Shown here: positions 1-5,662 of the stretch, piece after piece
Numbering within the stretch: the stretch's first letter is position 1
Layout of the letters: each line of letters opens with the position of its first letter
Source of the DNA: Thermoleophilia bacterium
Lineage (GTDB): Bacteria > Actinomycetota > Thermoleophilia > Gaiellales > Gaiellaceae
Assembly: GCA_016844515.1 (NCBI GenBank)
Contig: JAERMP010000052.1
Location: 1 to 10,323 of the forward strand
Reading direction: 5' to 3'
DNA: 10,323 nt
The notes under the pieces: model-generated
Told to the model about the DNA's origin: nothing
Database searches by the model: none
Seen by the model: only the letters and a program-made list of their open reading frames with translations
Made by a program: the position numbers and the translations under genes

Positions 1-1
1 C

Positions 2-634
2 CGTACCGATCGGCTCACGGTGAACGAGACGGAGTTCTTCAACCGCGGCGTCGGTCCCGTCTACTACGTCACCGATCCGACCCCTGGAGGCCTGCCGGAA
101 ACGCGCGTGCGGATCCATCCGAAGACAGGTCGTGTGACGCTTCCCGACGGCGCCGCAGTACGAGACCGGTTCCTGCTCGCCGACTCGTCGTTCGAGCCGG
201 ACGGGAAAGCGCTTGCGCGCGACAAGGGCTGGGGGGTGACGCTCTGGCGCGTGAACCCTCCACTTGTATCCGCAGTTCGGATCGACGGTCTCTATCCGAA
301 CGACACCTGGTCTGGGAAGACCGTGACGTACCTGCGCCGCCGGTGCGTTCGTGGGCACCTTGCCGTCTCGCTCTCGAGCGATCCGAGCCTCTTTGTCGAG
401 CCCCAGACGGTGATCGCACGCTCGAACGGTGCCGTCGTCGGTCGCATTCGACTCCGGCCGGAGGGCCGAGCCGTGTTGAGCGTTCCGGTCTCGCCTGTTC
501 CCGGGACGAGCGAATGCCGAGTCGTCTACACGGTGATGCCGACCGCAGTACCGGCTGAGGTCATCCCCGGCAACGCGGATCCGCGGGAGCTCGGCGCCCA
601 CTTCAATCGCTTCGTCTACAGGCCGGGAACGTGA
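2..634 (+). CDS. C-terminal part of a GT-C-like membrane glycosyltransferase (5' end outside window)
   Basis: The frame is open to the left edge, so this is the tail of a longer gene; a GTG at position 20 is possible but is unlikely to be the true start. No membrane segment is visible in these roughly 210 residues, which look like a soluble beta-rich domain. Numbering from GTG 20, it aligns by eye with the C-terminal domain of the 727-residue membrane protein encoded at 5663-7846. Both have a TEFFN motif (residues 4-8 here, 507-511 there), then two cysteines (C109 and C166 here; C632 and C674 there), and both end with D-x-RELG followed by an aromatic-rich tail. The inferred role is therefore the extracytoplasmic domain of a polyprenyl-sugar-dependent GT-C enzyme, with the cysteines possibly forming a disulfide. 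The TGA overlaps the GTG of the next gene (GTGA, 631-634). The family assignment rests only on this internal comparison. Confidence 0.7.
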   Translation, partial: RTDRLTVNETEFFNRGVGPVYYVTDPTPGGLPETRVRIHPKTGRVTLPDGAAVRDRFLLADSSFEPDGKALARDKGWGVTLWRVNPPLVSAVRIDGLYPNDTWSGKTVTYLRRRCVRGHLAVSLSSDPSLFVEPQTVIARSNGAVVGRIRLRPEGRAVLSVPVSPVPGTSECRVVYTVMPTAVPAEVIPGNADPRELGAHFNRFVYRPGT

Positions 635-1704
635 GGATCGCCTTCGACGTGTCGCCGCTGTCCCATCCGCTGCTCGGGATCGGCAACTACATGCAGGGAT
701 CGCTCAAGGGCCTCGTCGACGCTGCGGCTGGCAAGCACGAGATCGTGGCGTTCGCGCCTACGAGCATTCGCGGTCCCGACCGCATCCGCGCGGCGCTAAC
801 GGGGATCGATGTCGAGCTGAGAACGTGGCGGCTGCCGTTCTCGCACGCGCTGCGAACGGGGTGGAGCATGGCTGCCCACCCCGCGGCGGAGCGGCTCATC
901 GGCCGCCTAGACGTCCTGCACTTCAGCGACTGGATGTACCCGCCGCAACGCGGTGGGGTGAGGGCCACGACGATCCACGACCTCGTGCCGCTGCATCACC
1001 CCGAGTGGACGACGCCAAGGACGCGGTCGATGCACGGCCGCAAGTACCGAAACGCAGCCGAAACGTGTCACGTCGTGTTCGTCAACTCCGAGTTCACGGG
1101 GCGAGACGTGGTCGAGACGCTCGGTGTCTCGGCGGAGCGCGTTCGGGTCGCATGTCCGGCGGCCAAGGATGCGTTCCGGGCGGACGGCCCGTCAGCGGAT
1201 CTGGGCGCTCCGTACGTCGTCACCGTAGCGACGCTCGAGCCGCGGAAGAATCTTCAGGTACTGGTCGAGGCCCATCGGCTGCTCGGTGGCGATGTCCTGC
1301 TCGCGATTGTGGGAGCGGAAGGGTGGGGAGAGCAACCGCTGCTCGACGATCCGCGAATTCGTCGGCTCGGGTACGTCTCCGACGAGGAGCTCGCCCGCCT
1401 CTATCGGGGCGCTGACGTCGCGGTTTACCCCTCTCGCTTCGAGGGATTCGGCATCCCCGTCATCGAGGCGATGGCCTGCGGTATCCCTGTCGTCGTCTCT
1501 TCCCACGAGTCGCTCGACGAGGCAAGCGGTCAGGCAGCCGTTCGGGCGGATCCCGACGACCCTGCCGCGATTGCGGCAGCGATCGAGCGCTCGCTCGCCG
1601 CGCGTGCGCAGCTAGTTCCCGCCGGGCTCGAGCACTCGCGGAGCTTCACCTGGCGCGCGGTCGGCGAGACCTTCTTGCGTGGATATGAAGAGGCTGCACG
1701 TTGA
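631..1704 (+). CDS. GT4 family glycosyltransferase (first of three)
   Basis: This 357-residue protein has the two-Rossmann GT-B layout of family GT4, which transfers a sugar from a nucleotide-sugar donor with retention of configuration, on the cytoplasmic side of the membrane. The N-terminal half (acceptor side) opens with MRIAFDVSPL and carries a glycine-rich GIGNY loop (residues 16-20) and TTIHDLVPLHHPEW (113-126). The C-terminal donor domain starts near residue 195 with YVVTVATLEPRKNL. It contains the E-x7-E signature EGFGIPVIE (E271, E279), expected to contact the donor nucleotide sugar, followed by AMACGIPVV. The length is usual for the family. The GTG start at 631 is chosen because it gives a GTGA overlap with the preceding stop and begins exactly at the conserved first strand. 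A GGGA lies just upstream with short spacing. Donor and acceptor cannot be read from the sequence; mannosyl- or rhamnosyltransferases have this form. Confidence 0.93.
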   Translation: MRIAFDVSPLSHPLLGIGNYMQGSLKGLVDAAAGKHEIVAFAPTSIRGPDRIRAALTGIDVELRTWRLPFSHALRTGWSMAAHPAAERLIGRLDVLHFSDWMYPPQRGGVRATTIHDLVPLHHPEWTTPRTRSMHGRKYRNAAETCHVVFVNSEFTGRDVVETLGVSAERVRVACPAAKDAFRADGPSADLGAPYVVTVATLEPRKNLQVLVEAHRLLGGDVLLAIVGAEGWGEQPLLDDPRIRRLGYVSDEELARLYRGADVAVYPSRFEGFGIPVIEAMACGIPVVVSSHESLDEASGQAAVRADPDDPAAIAAAIERSLAARAQLVPAGLEHSRSFTWRAVGETFLRGYEEAAR

Positions 1705-2117
1705 TGAGGCTGGAAGAGGTGCTCCTCGTCGTGTTCCGGCCAGGGCCGGAGTTTCTCGTGCTGCTCCGGTCACCCGAGCGCCATGGCTACTGGAATCTCG
1801 TCGCGGGCGGTGTCGAGGAGGGAGAGGCGCCGATCGCAGCCGCGCGCCGTGAGCTGGACGAGGAGTCCGGCCTCGCTCAGCCCATTCGCTTCGAGTCGCT
1901 CCCCTTGGAGCTCGCGTACGTTCGGCCGGAAGGCTCGAAGGTCACGATGCACGCGTTCTTGGCCGAGGCGCCTTTCGGCTGGGAGCCGGTCCTCAATGAG
2001 GAGCACGTGGAGTACCGGTGGTGCTCGCTTGCCGACGCCGATGCTCTGCTTGCCTATCCAGAGCCGCGCGCAGCCGTGAGGTGCGTGGCCAGCCTTCTGG
2101 AACTGGGAGTGGCGTGA
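1704..2117 (+). CDS. Nudix hydrolase
   Basis: This small Nudix protein of about 137 residues hydrolyses a nucleoside diphosphate linked to another group X, with metal held by the Nudix box. The box is complete and matches G-x5-E-x7-REU-x-EE-x-GU: it runs from G35 to L57, with RELDEESGL at its end. Before it come YWNLVAGG, and near the C-terminus EEHVEYRWCSL, as in NudB/MutT-like members that act on (deoxy)nucleoside triphosphates. It lacks the altered box of GDP-mannose mannosyl hydrolases, which are the Nudix enzymes usually found in polysaccharide loci. The start is taken as ATG 1704, sharing its A with the upstream TGA (TGATG), with GAAGAGG at 1687-1693 as ribosome-binding site; a TTG at 1701 is an alternative one codon earlier. 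Its place between two GT4 genes suggests sugar-nucleotide or nucleotide-pool clean-up, which is inference. The substrate is not known. Confidence 0.92.
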   Translation: MRLEEVLLVVFRPGPEFLVLLRSPERHGYWNLVAGGVEEGEAPIAAARRELDEESGLAQPIRFESLPLELAYVRPEGSKVTMHAFLAEAPFGWEPVLNEEHVEYRWCSLADADALLAYPEPRAAVRCVASLLELGVA

Positions 2118-3082
2118 GAGTCGCGGTCGACACGTCGCCGCTCATCCAGACACGCGCCGGCACCGCACGTCACGTTCGCGGGCTCGTGGGCGCCCTGCGC
2201 GACCGATCCGACGTCGAGCTCGAGCTGGTCTCGTTCGGGGGTACGGGCCGTGCATCGAGCGTCCTGCGGGACGCCTTCTGGTACCCGGTCGGCCTGTCGC
2301 GGCGGACGCGAGGGATCGACCTTCTTCACTGCACGACGTTCCGCGGGCCCGCGGGTGGGCATGTTCCCACGGTACTGACGGTGCACGACCTCGCGATCCT
2401 TCGCTCTCCTGAGACATTTCCGCGCTGGCATCGCCTCTATGGGAGGGCTGGGCTCGTACGTGTGCTGCAGGCAGCAGATGCGATCGTCGCCGTCTCGGAG
2501 TTCACGAAGGCGGAGACTGTCGAGCTCGCCGGCGTCGACGCTGAGCGCATCCGAGTCATCCCGAACGCAGTCGACTCCGCGTTCAGTGCGGAGGGCCCCC
2601 GGGCGGACGGTGAGTACGTCCTCGCCGTCGCGACGCTCGAGCCGCGGAAGAACCTGAGCCGCGTGGTCGAAGCGGCGCGCACTGCCGGTGTCGAGCTGCG
2701 CGTGGTCGGGGCTCGCGGTTGGGGTGGAGTAGAGGTCCCCGGTTGGGTCGGCGAGATCCCGGACACCGAGCTCGCGGCGCTCTACCGAGGCGCTCGCTGC
2801 GTCGTGTACCCGTCGCTATACGAGGGCTTCGGGATCCCGGTGCTCGAGGCGATGGCATGCGGGACGCCGGTCGTCACGTCGCGTGGGACATCGACGGAGG
2901 AGGTTGCCGGCGGCGCAGCGGTCTTGGTCGATCCGCTGGACGTCACCGCGATTGCCGCCGGCATCGAGCAGGCCTTGGCGCGTCGAGACGCGCTGATTCC
3001 TCTTGGGCTCGCGCGAGCGAGCGAGTTCACGTGGGAGCACACCGCAGACTCCGTCGTGGAGCTGTGGAGAGCGCTCGCATGA
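2114..3082 (+). CDS. GT4 family glycosyltransferase (second of three)
   Basis: This 322-residue GT-B enzyme is a close relative of its neighbours. It begins MRVAVDTSPLIQTRAGTARH, and the RAGTARH stretch is the glycine-containing loop after strand 1. LTVHDLAIL lies at 88-96 and VAVSEFTKAETVEL at 125-138. The donor domain begins at YVLAVATLEPRKNL (168-181), and the E-x7-E motif is EGFGIPVLE (E237, E245) followed by AMACGTPVV. The frame is open about 96 bases further upstream to position 2018, but that extension lies inside the Nudix gene and encodes an unrelated arginine/cysteine-rich peptide. GTG 2114, which forms GTGA with the Nudix stop and has GGGAG at 2105-2109, is therefore taken as the start. 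Only 13 residues separate the NAVD motif from the donor domain, a useful contrast with the insertion in the next gene. A cytoplasmic sugar transferase in surface-glycan assembly is likely; substrate unknown. Confidence 0.93.
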   Translation: MRVAVDTSPLIQTRAGTARHVRGLVGALRDRSDVELELVSFGGTGRASSVLRDAFWYPVGLSRRTRGIDLLHCTTFRGPAGGHVPTVLTVHDLAILRSPETFPRWHRLYGRAGLVRVLQAADAIVAVSEFTKAETVELAGVDAERIRVIPNAVDSAFSAEGPRADGEYVLAVATLEPRKNLSRVVEAARTAGVELRVVGARGWGGVEVPGWVGEIPDTELAALYRGARCVVYPSLYEGFGIPVLEAMACGTPVVTSRGTSTEEVAGGAAVLVDPLDVTAIAAGIEQALARRDALIPLGLARASEFTWEHTADSVVELWRALA

Positions 3083-4176
3083 GTGTCGTCGCGTTCGACG
3101 CCGACGTTCTCGGCCGCCACCGCACGGGCGACGAGACCTACGCGCTCAACCTGCTTCGCGAGCTCGGACCTCTGGCCGCCGAGGCCGGGATCCGGCTCGT
3201 CGCGATCACGCGTCGCCCCGACCTCGTTCCGGCCGGCGTCGAGCCACTCGAGCTCCCGGCGCGCTCTCAGGAGCTCCGCATGGCCTGGTCGCTGCCTCGG
3301 GCGCTACGCCGGCTTGGCGCCGACCTCTGCCACACGCAGTACGCCGTGCCGCTTCGTGCGCTCTGCCCTTGCGTCGTGACGGTCCACGACCTTTCGTTCG
3401 AGCGCGACCCGGAGCTCATGAGCCGGAAGGACCGTCTCGTGTTTCGCCGCATCGTGCCCGCCTCCGTGCGCAAGGCGAAGCGCGTCCTCACGGTGTCCGA
3501 ACGCACGAAGGCTGATCTCGTCGAGCTCTACGGCGCTCCTCCAGAGAAGATCGTCGTCACTCCGAACGGCGTCGACCCGATCTTCCACGCACCCCGCCCG
3601 GGCGAAGAGACGCCAAGTTACAAGTTGTTACAAGCGGCGAAACCGCCTGCTGGCGGCGAATCGACGCCAAGCAACAACTTGTTACAAGGCGGGTACGTAC
3701 TAACTGTCGGGGCCGTCCAGCGGCGAAAGAACCAGCTCGCGGCGCTCGACGCGGCTGGCACTGTGGGCCTTCCACTCGTCGTCGTGGGGCCGGAGAAGGA
3801 TGCGTCGCTCGCCTCAGAGCTCCGTCGCCGGGGGGCGCGCCTCGAGGGGTATGTCGAGACGGATCGCCTCGCTGAGCTCTATCGCGGTGCCGCCTGTCTC
3901 GTGCAGTCGTCGCGGTACGAGGGCTTCGGGCTCCCGGTACTCGAGGCCATGGCGTCGGGCACGCCGGTGGTCGCCGTGCCCGATCCCGCGCTGCGTGAGG
4001 TCGCGGGAGACGCAGCAGTCTTCGTGGAGGAGGATCAGCTCGCGGACGGGATACGCCGGGCGATCGCGGAGCGCGACAGCCTTGCTGCGGCCGGTCTTCA
4101 GCGAGCCCAAGCCTTCAGCTGGCGCGCGGCAGCAGAGCGAACTCTGGCCGTCTACCGGGAGATACTCAACCCATGA
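3079..4176 (+). CDS. GT4 family glycosyltransferase (third of three) with repeat insertion
   Basis: This is a 365-residue GT-B enzyme of family GT4. The N-terminal domain has GRHRTGDETYALNLL (12-26), VVTVHDLSFERDPEL (99-113) and VLTVSERTKADL (136-147). The donor domain begins at YVLTVGAVQRRKN (206-218), and the E-x7-E motif is EGFGLPVLE (E281, E289). The start is ATG 3079, in an ATGA overlap with the previous stop and with GGAGAG at 3066-3071. An open frame further upstream to 2719 lies wholly inside the second GT4 gene and is rejected. The oddity is residues 175-205, between the NGVDPIF loop and the donor domain: two near-identical peptides, GEETPSYKLLQ and GESTPSNNLLQ, are encoded by a low-G+C palindromic repeat. 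The second GT4 has only 13 residues at the same point, so about 26 are extra here. They sit in the interdomain linker, which may explain why the enzyme tolerates them. Donor and acceptor unknown. Confidence 0.92.
   Translation: MSVVAFDADVLGRHRTGDETYALNLLRELGPLAAEAGIRLVAITRRPDLVPAGVEPLELPARSQELRMAWSLPRALRRLGADLCHTQYAVPLRALCPCVVTVHDLSFERDPELMSRKDRLVFRRIVPASVRKAKRVLTVSERTKADLVELYGAPPEKIVVTPNGVDPIFHAPRPGEETPSYKLLQAAKPPAGGESTPSNNLLQGGYVLTVGAVQRRKNQLAALDAAGTVGLPLVVVGPEKDASLASELRRRGARLEGYVETDRLAELYRGAACLVQSSRYEGFGLPVLEAMASGTPVVAVPDPALREVAGDAAVFVEEDQLADGIRRAIAERDSLAAAGLQRAQAFSWRAAAERTLAVYREILNP
3601..3692 (+). repeat. In-frame palindromic, internally duplicated coding insertion
   Basis: Two direct copies of a 34-base unit lie at 3601-3634 and 3655-3688, matching at 29 of 34 positions with a period of 54 bases (18 codons). 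The core is GACGCCAAG, then a variable pair, then ACAA, then TTGTTACAAG. The same stretch is also an imperfect palindrome: CAAGTTGTT (3621-3629) pairs with AACAACTTG (3673-3681), CGCC (3611-3614) pairs with GGCG (3688-3691), and CCGCC-TGCT-GGCGG (3643-3656) forms a small hairpin near the centre. The A+T-rich cores stand out against the G+C-rich gene. The insert keeps the frame and encodes residues 175-205 of the third GT4 enzyme. No other copy is visible in the window. A mobile or once-mobile palindromic element that enters reading frames is inferred; simple local duplication is the alternative. Confidence 0.7.
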
Positions 4177-4931
4177 AGGTGTCCGCTGTCGTCGTCTCCC
4201 ATGGCCACGCGGTGGAACTCGAGCGCTCGCTACCCGCGCTCGCCCCACAGGTCGACGAGATCGTCGTCATCGCCAACGTGCCGGGCTCGGTCGCGCGGGT
4301 GCCCACCGGCGTACGCGTGCTGGAAAACCCACGGCCGCTCTCACTCTCGGCGAACGTCAACCTCGGAATCGCTTCGACGTCGGGCGAGTACGTCCTGAAC
4401 GTGAACCCGGACGCGATCGCGGAGCCCGGGGCCGTTGCTGCGCTCGTCGCCTTCGCGGACTCTCACCCTCGGTGCGGCATCGCCGGGCCGCAAATGCGCT
4501 GGCCCGACGGGAGTTGGCAGCCGTCGCGGCGGCGCTTCCCGACCATCGGAGGAACGCTCGTCCGACGGACTCCACTTCGCCGACTACGGCCGCCGTACCA
4601 GACGCAGCGCGAGCACTACTCCCTCGATGACCGACCCACGGATCCTGCGCAGGCTGACTGGATGCTCGGCGCATTCCTCCTCATGCGGCGAGCGATGCTC
4701 GACGAGATCGGCGGCTGGGACGCGGGCTACCGGCACTACTGCGAGGACATCGACCTCTGCTATCGCGCGATGCAAGCCGGCTGGGAGCGCTGGTACGTCC
4801 CCGAGGCGATCGTGATGCACGACTACGCAGCGGTCATCGACAGGCGCTTCCTCTCGCGGCACACGCTCTGGCACGCACGCGGGATGGCTCGCTTCGTGCG
4901 CAAGCATCCCGAGCGTCTCCGCGCTTTATGA
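4173..4931 (+). CDS. GT2 family glycosyltransferase (rhamnosyltransferase-like)
   Basis: This 252-residue GT-A enzyme is of family GT2, in the subgroup of WbbL-type rhamnosyltransferases and galactofuranosyltransferases. It would add a sugar from a nucleotide donor to a lipid-linked acceptor with inversion. It opens with VSAVVVSHGHAVELERSL (3-20) and has ENPRPLSLSANVNLGIA (51-67). The metal-binding DxD-like motif appears as NVNPDA (76-81). The GIAGPQMRWPDGS strip (102-114) follows, then the acceptor-side motifs DWMLGAFLLMRR (162-173), EIGGWD (178-183), the acidic YCEDIDLCYRAMQAGW (189-204) and MHDY (215-218), which are typical of the subgroup. No membrane segment is seen, and the protein is a little shorter than many relatives (about 280-300), ending soon after the conserved core. 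The ATG start at 4173 makes an ATGA overlap with the upstream stop, and GGGAG at 4157-4161 is a good ribosome-binding site. Rhamnose as donor sugar is only a guess. Confidence 0.9.
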   Translation: MKVSAVVVSHGHAVELERSLPALAPQVDEIVVIANVPGSVARVPTGVRVLENPRPLSLSANVNLGIASTSGEYVLNVNPDAIAEPGAVAALVAFADSHPRCGIAGPQMRWPDGSWQPSRRRFPTIGGTLVRRTPLRRLRPPYQTQREHYSLDDRPTDPAQADWMLGAFLLMRRAMLDEIGGWDAGYRHYCEDIDLCYRAMQAGWERWYVPEAIVMHDYAAVIDRRFLSRHTLWHARGMARFVRKHPERLRAL

Positions 4932-5560
4932 GCTCCAAGAGCGACCAGTACGCCCGGCAGGCCGGCGACTGGACGGAGAACGCTTACGTCGACGCAGTGG
5001 CCTATCTCGCGCACCGGGCGGATCTCATCGCGACGCTCGGGCCACGTCTCGAACCGGGCGAGGAGGTGCTCGACCTCGCGTGTGGGGATGCCGGTCTCGG
5101 TGAGCTGCTCGTTGCGCGGGGCTTCCGCTATCGCGGTGTCGACGCGACGCCCGAGATGGCCGCGGAAGCTCAGCGGCGGCTCGGCGATCGCGCTCCGGTC
5201 GAGATTGGCGACCTCAACGAGTACACCCCGCCGGACCGGGTCGCTGCGACGACCGTCTTCCGCGCGATCTACTACGCGCGCGACCGGCGAGCCTTCTTCG
5301 CTCATGTCGCAGCCTTCACGGAAAAGAAGCTGGTCCTCGATCTGAACCCGCGCCAGTACCGACTCGACGATGTGGTGGCCGACCTGCGAGCCGCAGGCTT
5401 CGATCGGGTGCAGCTCCGCCCGTTCTTCGTGCCTCAGACGGTCGCGCTCCCGCGCGTCGTGGCGACCGGCGCAAAGGCGCTCGAGCGTTCGGGACCGCTC
5501 GCGCGGCTCGCGCTCCGGTTTCGCTTCACCTACCTCGTCGCGGCGTCGCGGCAGTATTAG
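4928..5560 (+). CDS. Class I SAM-dependent methyltransferase
   Basis: This 210-residue Rossmann-fold methyltransferase carries motif I as EVLDLACGDAGLG (46-58), the S-adenosylmethionine-binding glycine loop. The acidic end of strand 2 is in RGVDATPEM (69-77), with D72 expected to hold the ribose hydroxyls, and IGDLNEY (93-99) is the adenine-side loop. The C-terminal third (LVLDLNPRQYRLDDVVADLRAAGFDRVQL) has the usual late strand and helix. The start ATG 4928 overlaps the GT2 stop (ATGA) without a clear Shine-Dalgarno sequence, so translation probably depends on coupling. As the last gene of a glycosyltransferase operon it may O-methylate a sugar or the growing glycan; this is inference from position. 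Methylation of a lipid or small molecule cannot be excluded. The C-terminal stretch, ending RFTYLVAASRQY, is basic and may lie at the membrane, but it is not clearly transmembrane. Confidence 0.88.
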   Translation: MSSKSDQYARQAGDWTENAYVDAVAYLAHRADLIATLGPRLEPGEEVLDLACGDAGLGELLVARGFRYRGVDATPEMAAEAQRRLGDRAPVEIGDLNEYTPPDRVAATTVFRAIYYARDRRAFFAHVAAFTEKKLVLDLNPRQYRLDDVVADLRAAGFDRVQLRPFFVPQTVALPRVVATGAKALERSGPLARLALRFRFTYLVAASRQY

Positions 5561-5614
5561 CCGGCGCAAGACCGCAATCCGCTAGCGCAGATTCCGGTCG
5601 CGCGAGGATCCCTG

Positions 5615-5644
5615 AAGGCGGCCGCTCCGCGGCCGCGGCGCCTT
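5615..5644. terminator. Possible bidirectional terminator between convergent operons
   Basis: The 102-base gap between the two converging stop codons contains GCGGCCGC (5618-5625), a TCC loop, and a second GCGGCCGC (5629-5636). This is a perfect eight-pair stem that AAGG (5615-5618) and CCTT (5641-5644) could extend imperfectly. The position fits transcription end signals for both operons. Only a weak T-rich run follows on the plus strand (CCTTGCCTTT) and none on the minus strand, so it is not a classic intrinsic terminator. Confidence 0.4.
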
Positions 5645-5662
5645 GCCTTTCACATCAAGCCG

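Noticed and set aside
2018..2113. Upstream extension of the second GT4 gene
   Set aside because: It lies in the Nudix gene, encodes unrelated Cys/Arg-rich residues, and GTG 2114 fits the family start and the overlap pattern.
2719..3078. Upstream extension of the third GT4 gene
   Set aside because: It lies entirely inside the second GT4 gene in another frame; ATG 3079 has a good ribosome site and matches the family N-terminus.
3643..3656. Hairpin CCGCC-TGCT-GGCGG as a terminator
   Set aside because: It is in the middle of an intact coding region with no T-run after it; it belongs to the repeat insertion.
3601..3692. CRISPR-like array
   Set aside because: Only two imperfect copies, no regular unique spacers, and the unit is translated as part of a gene.
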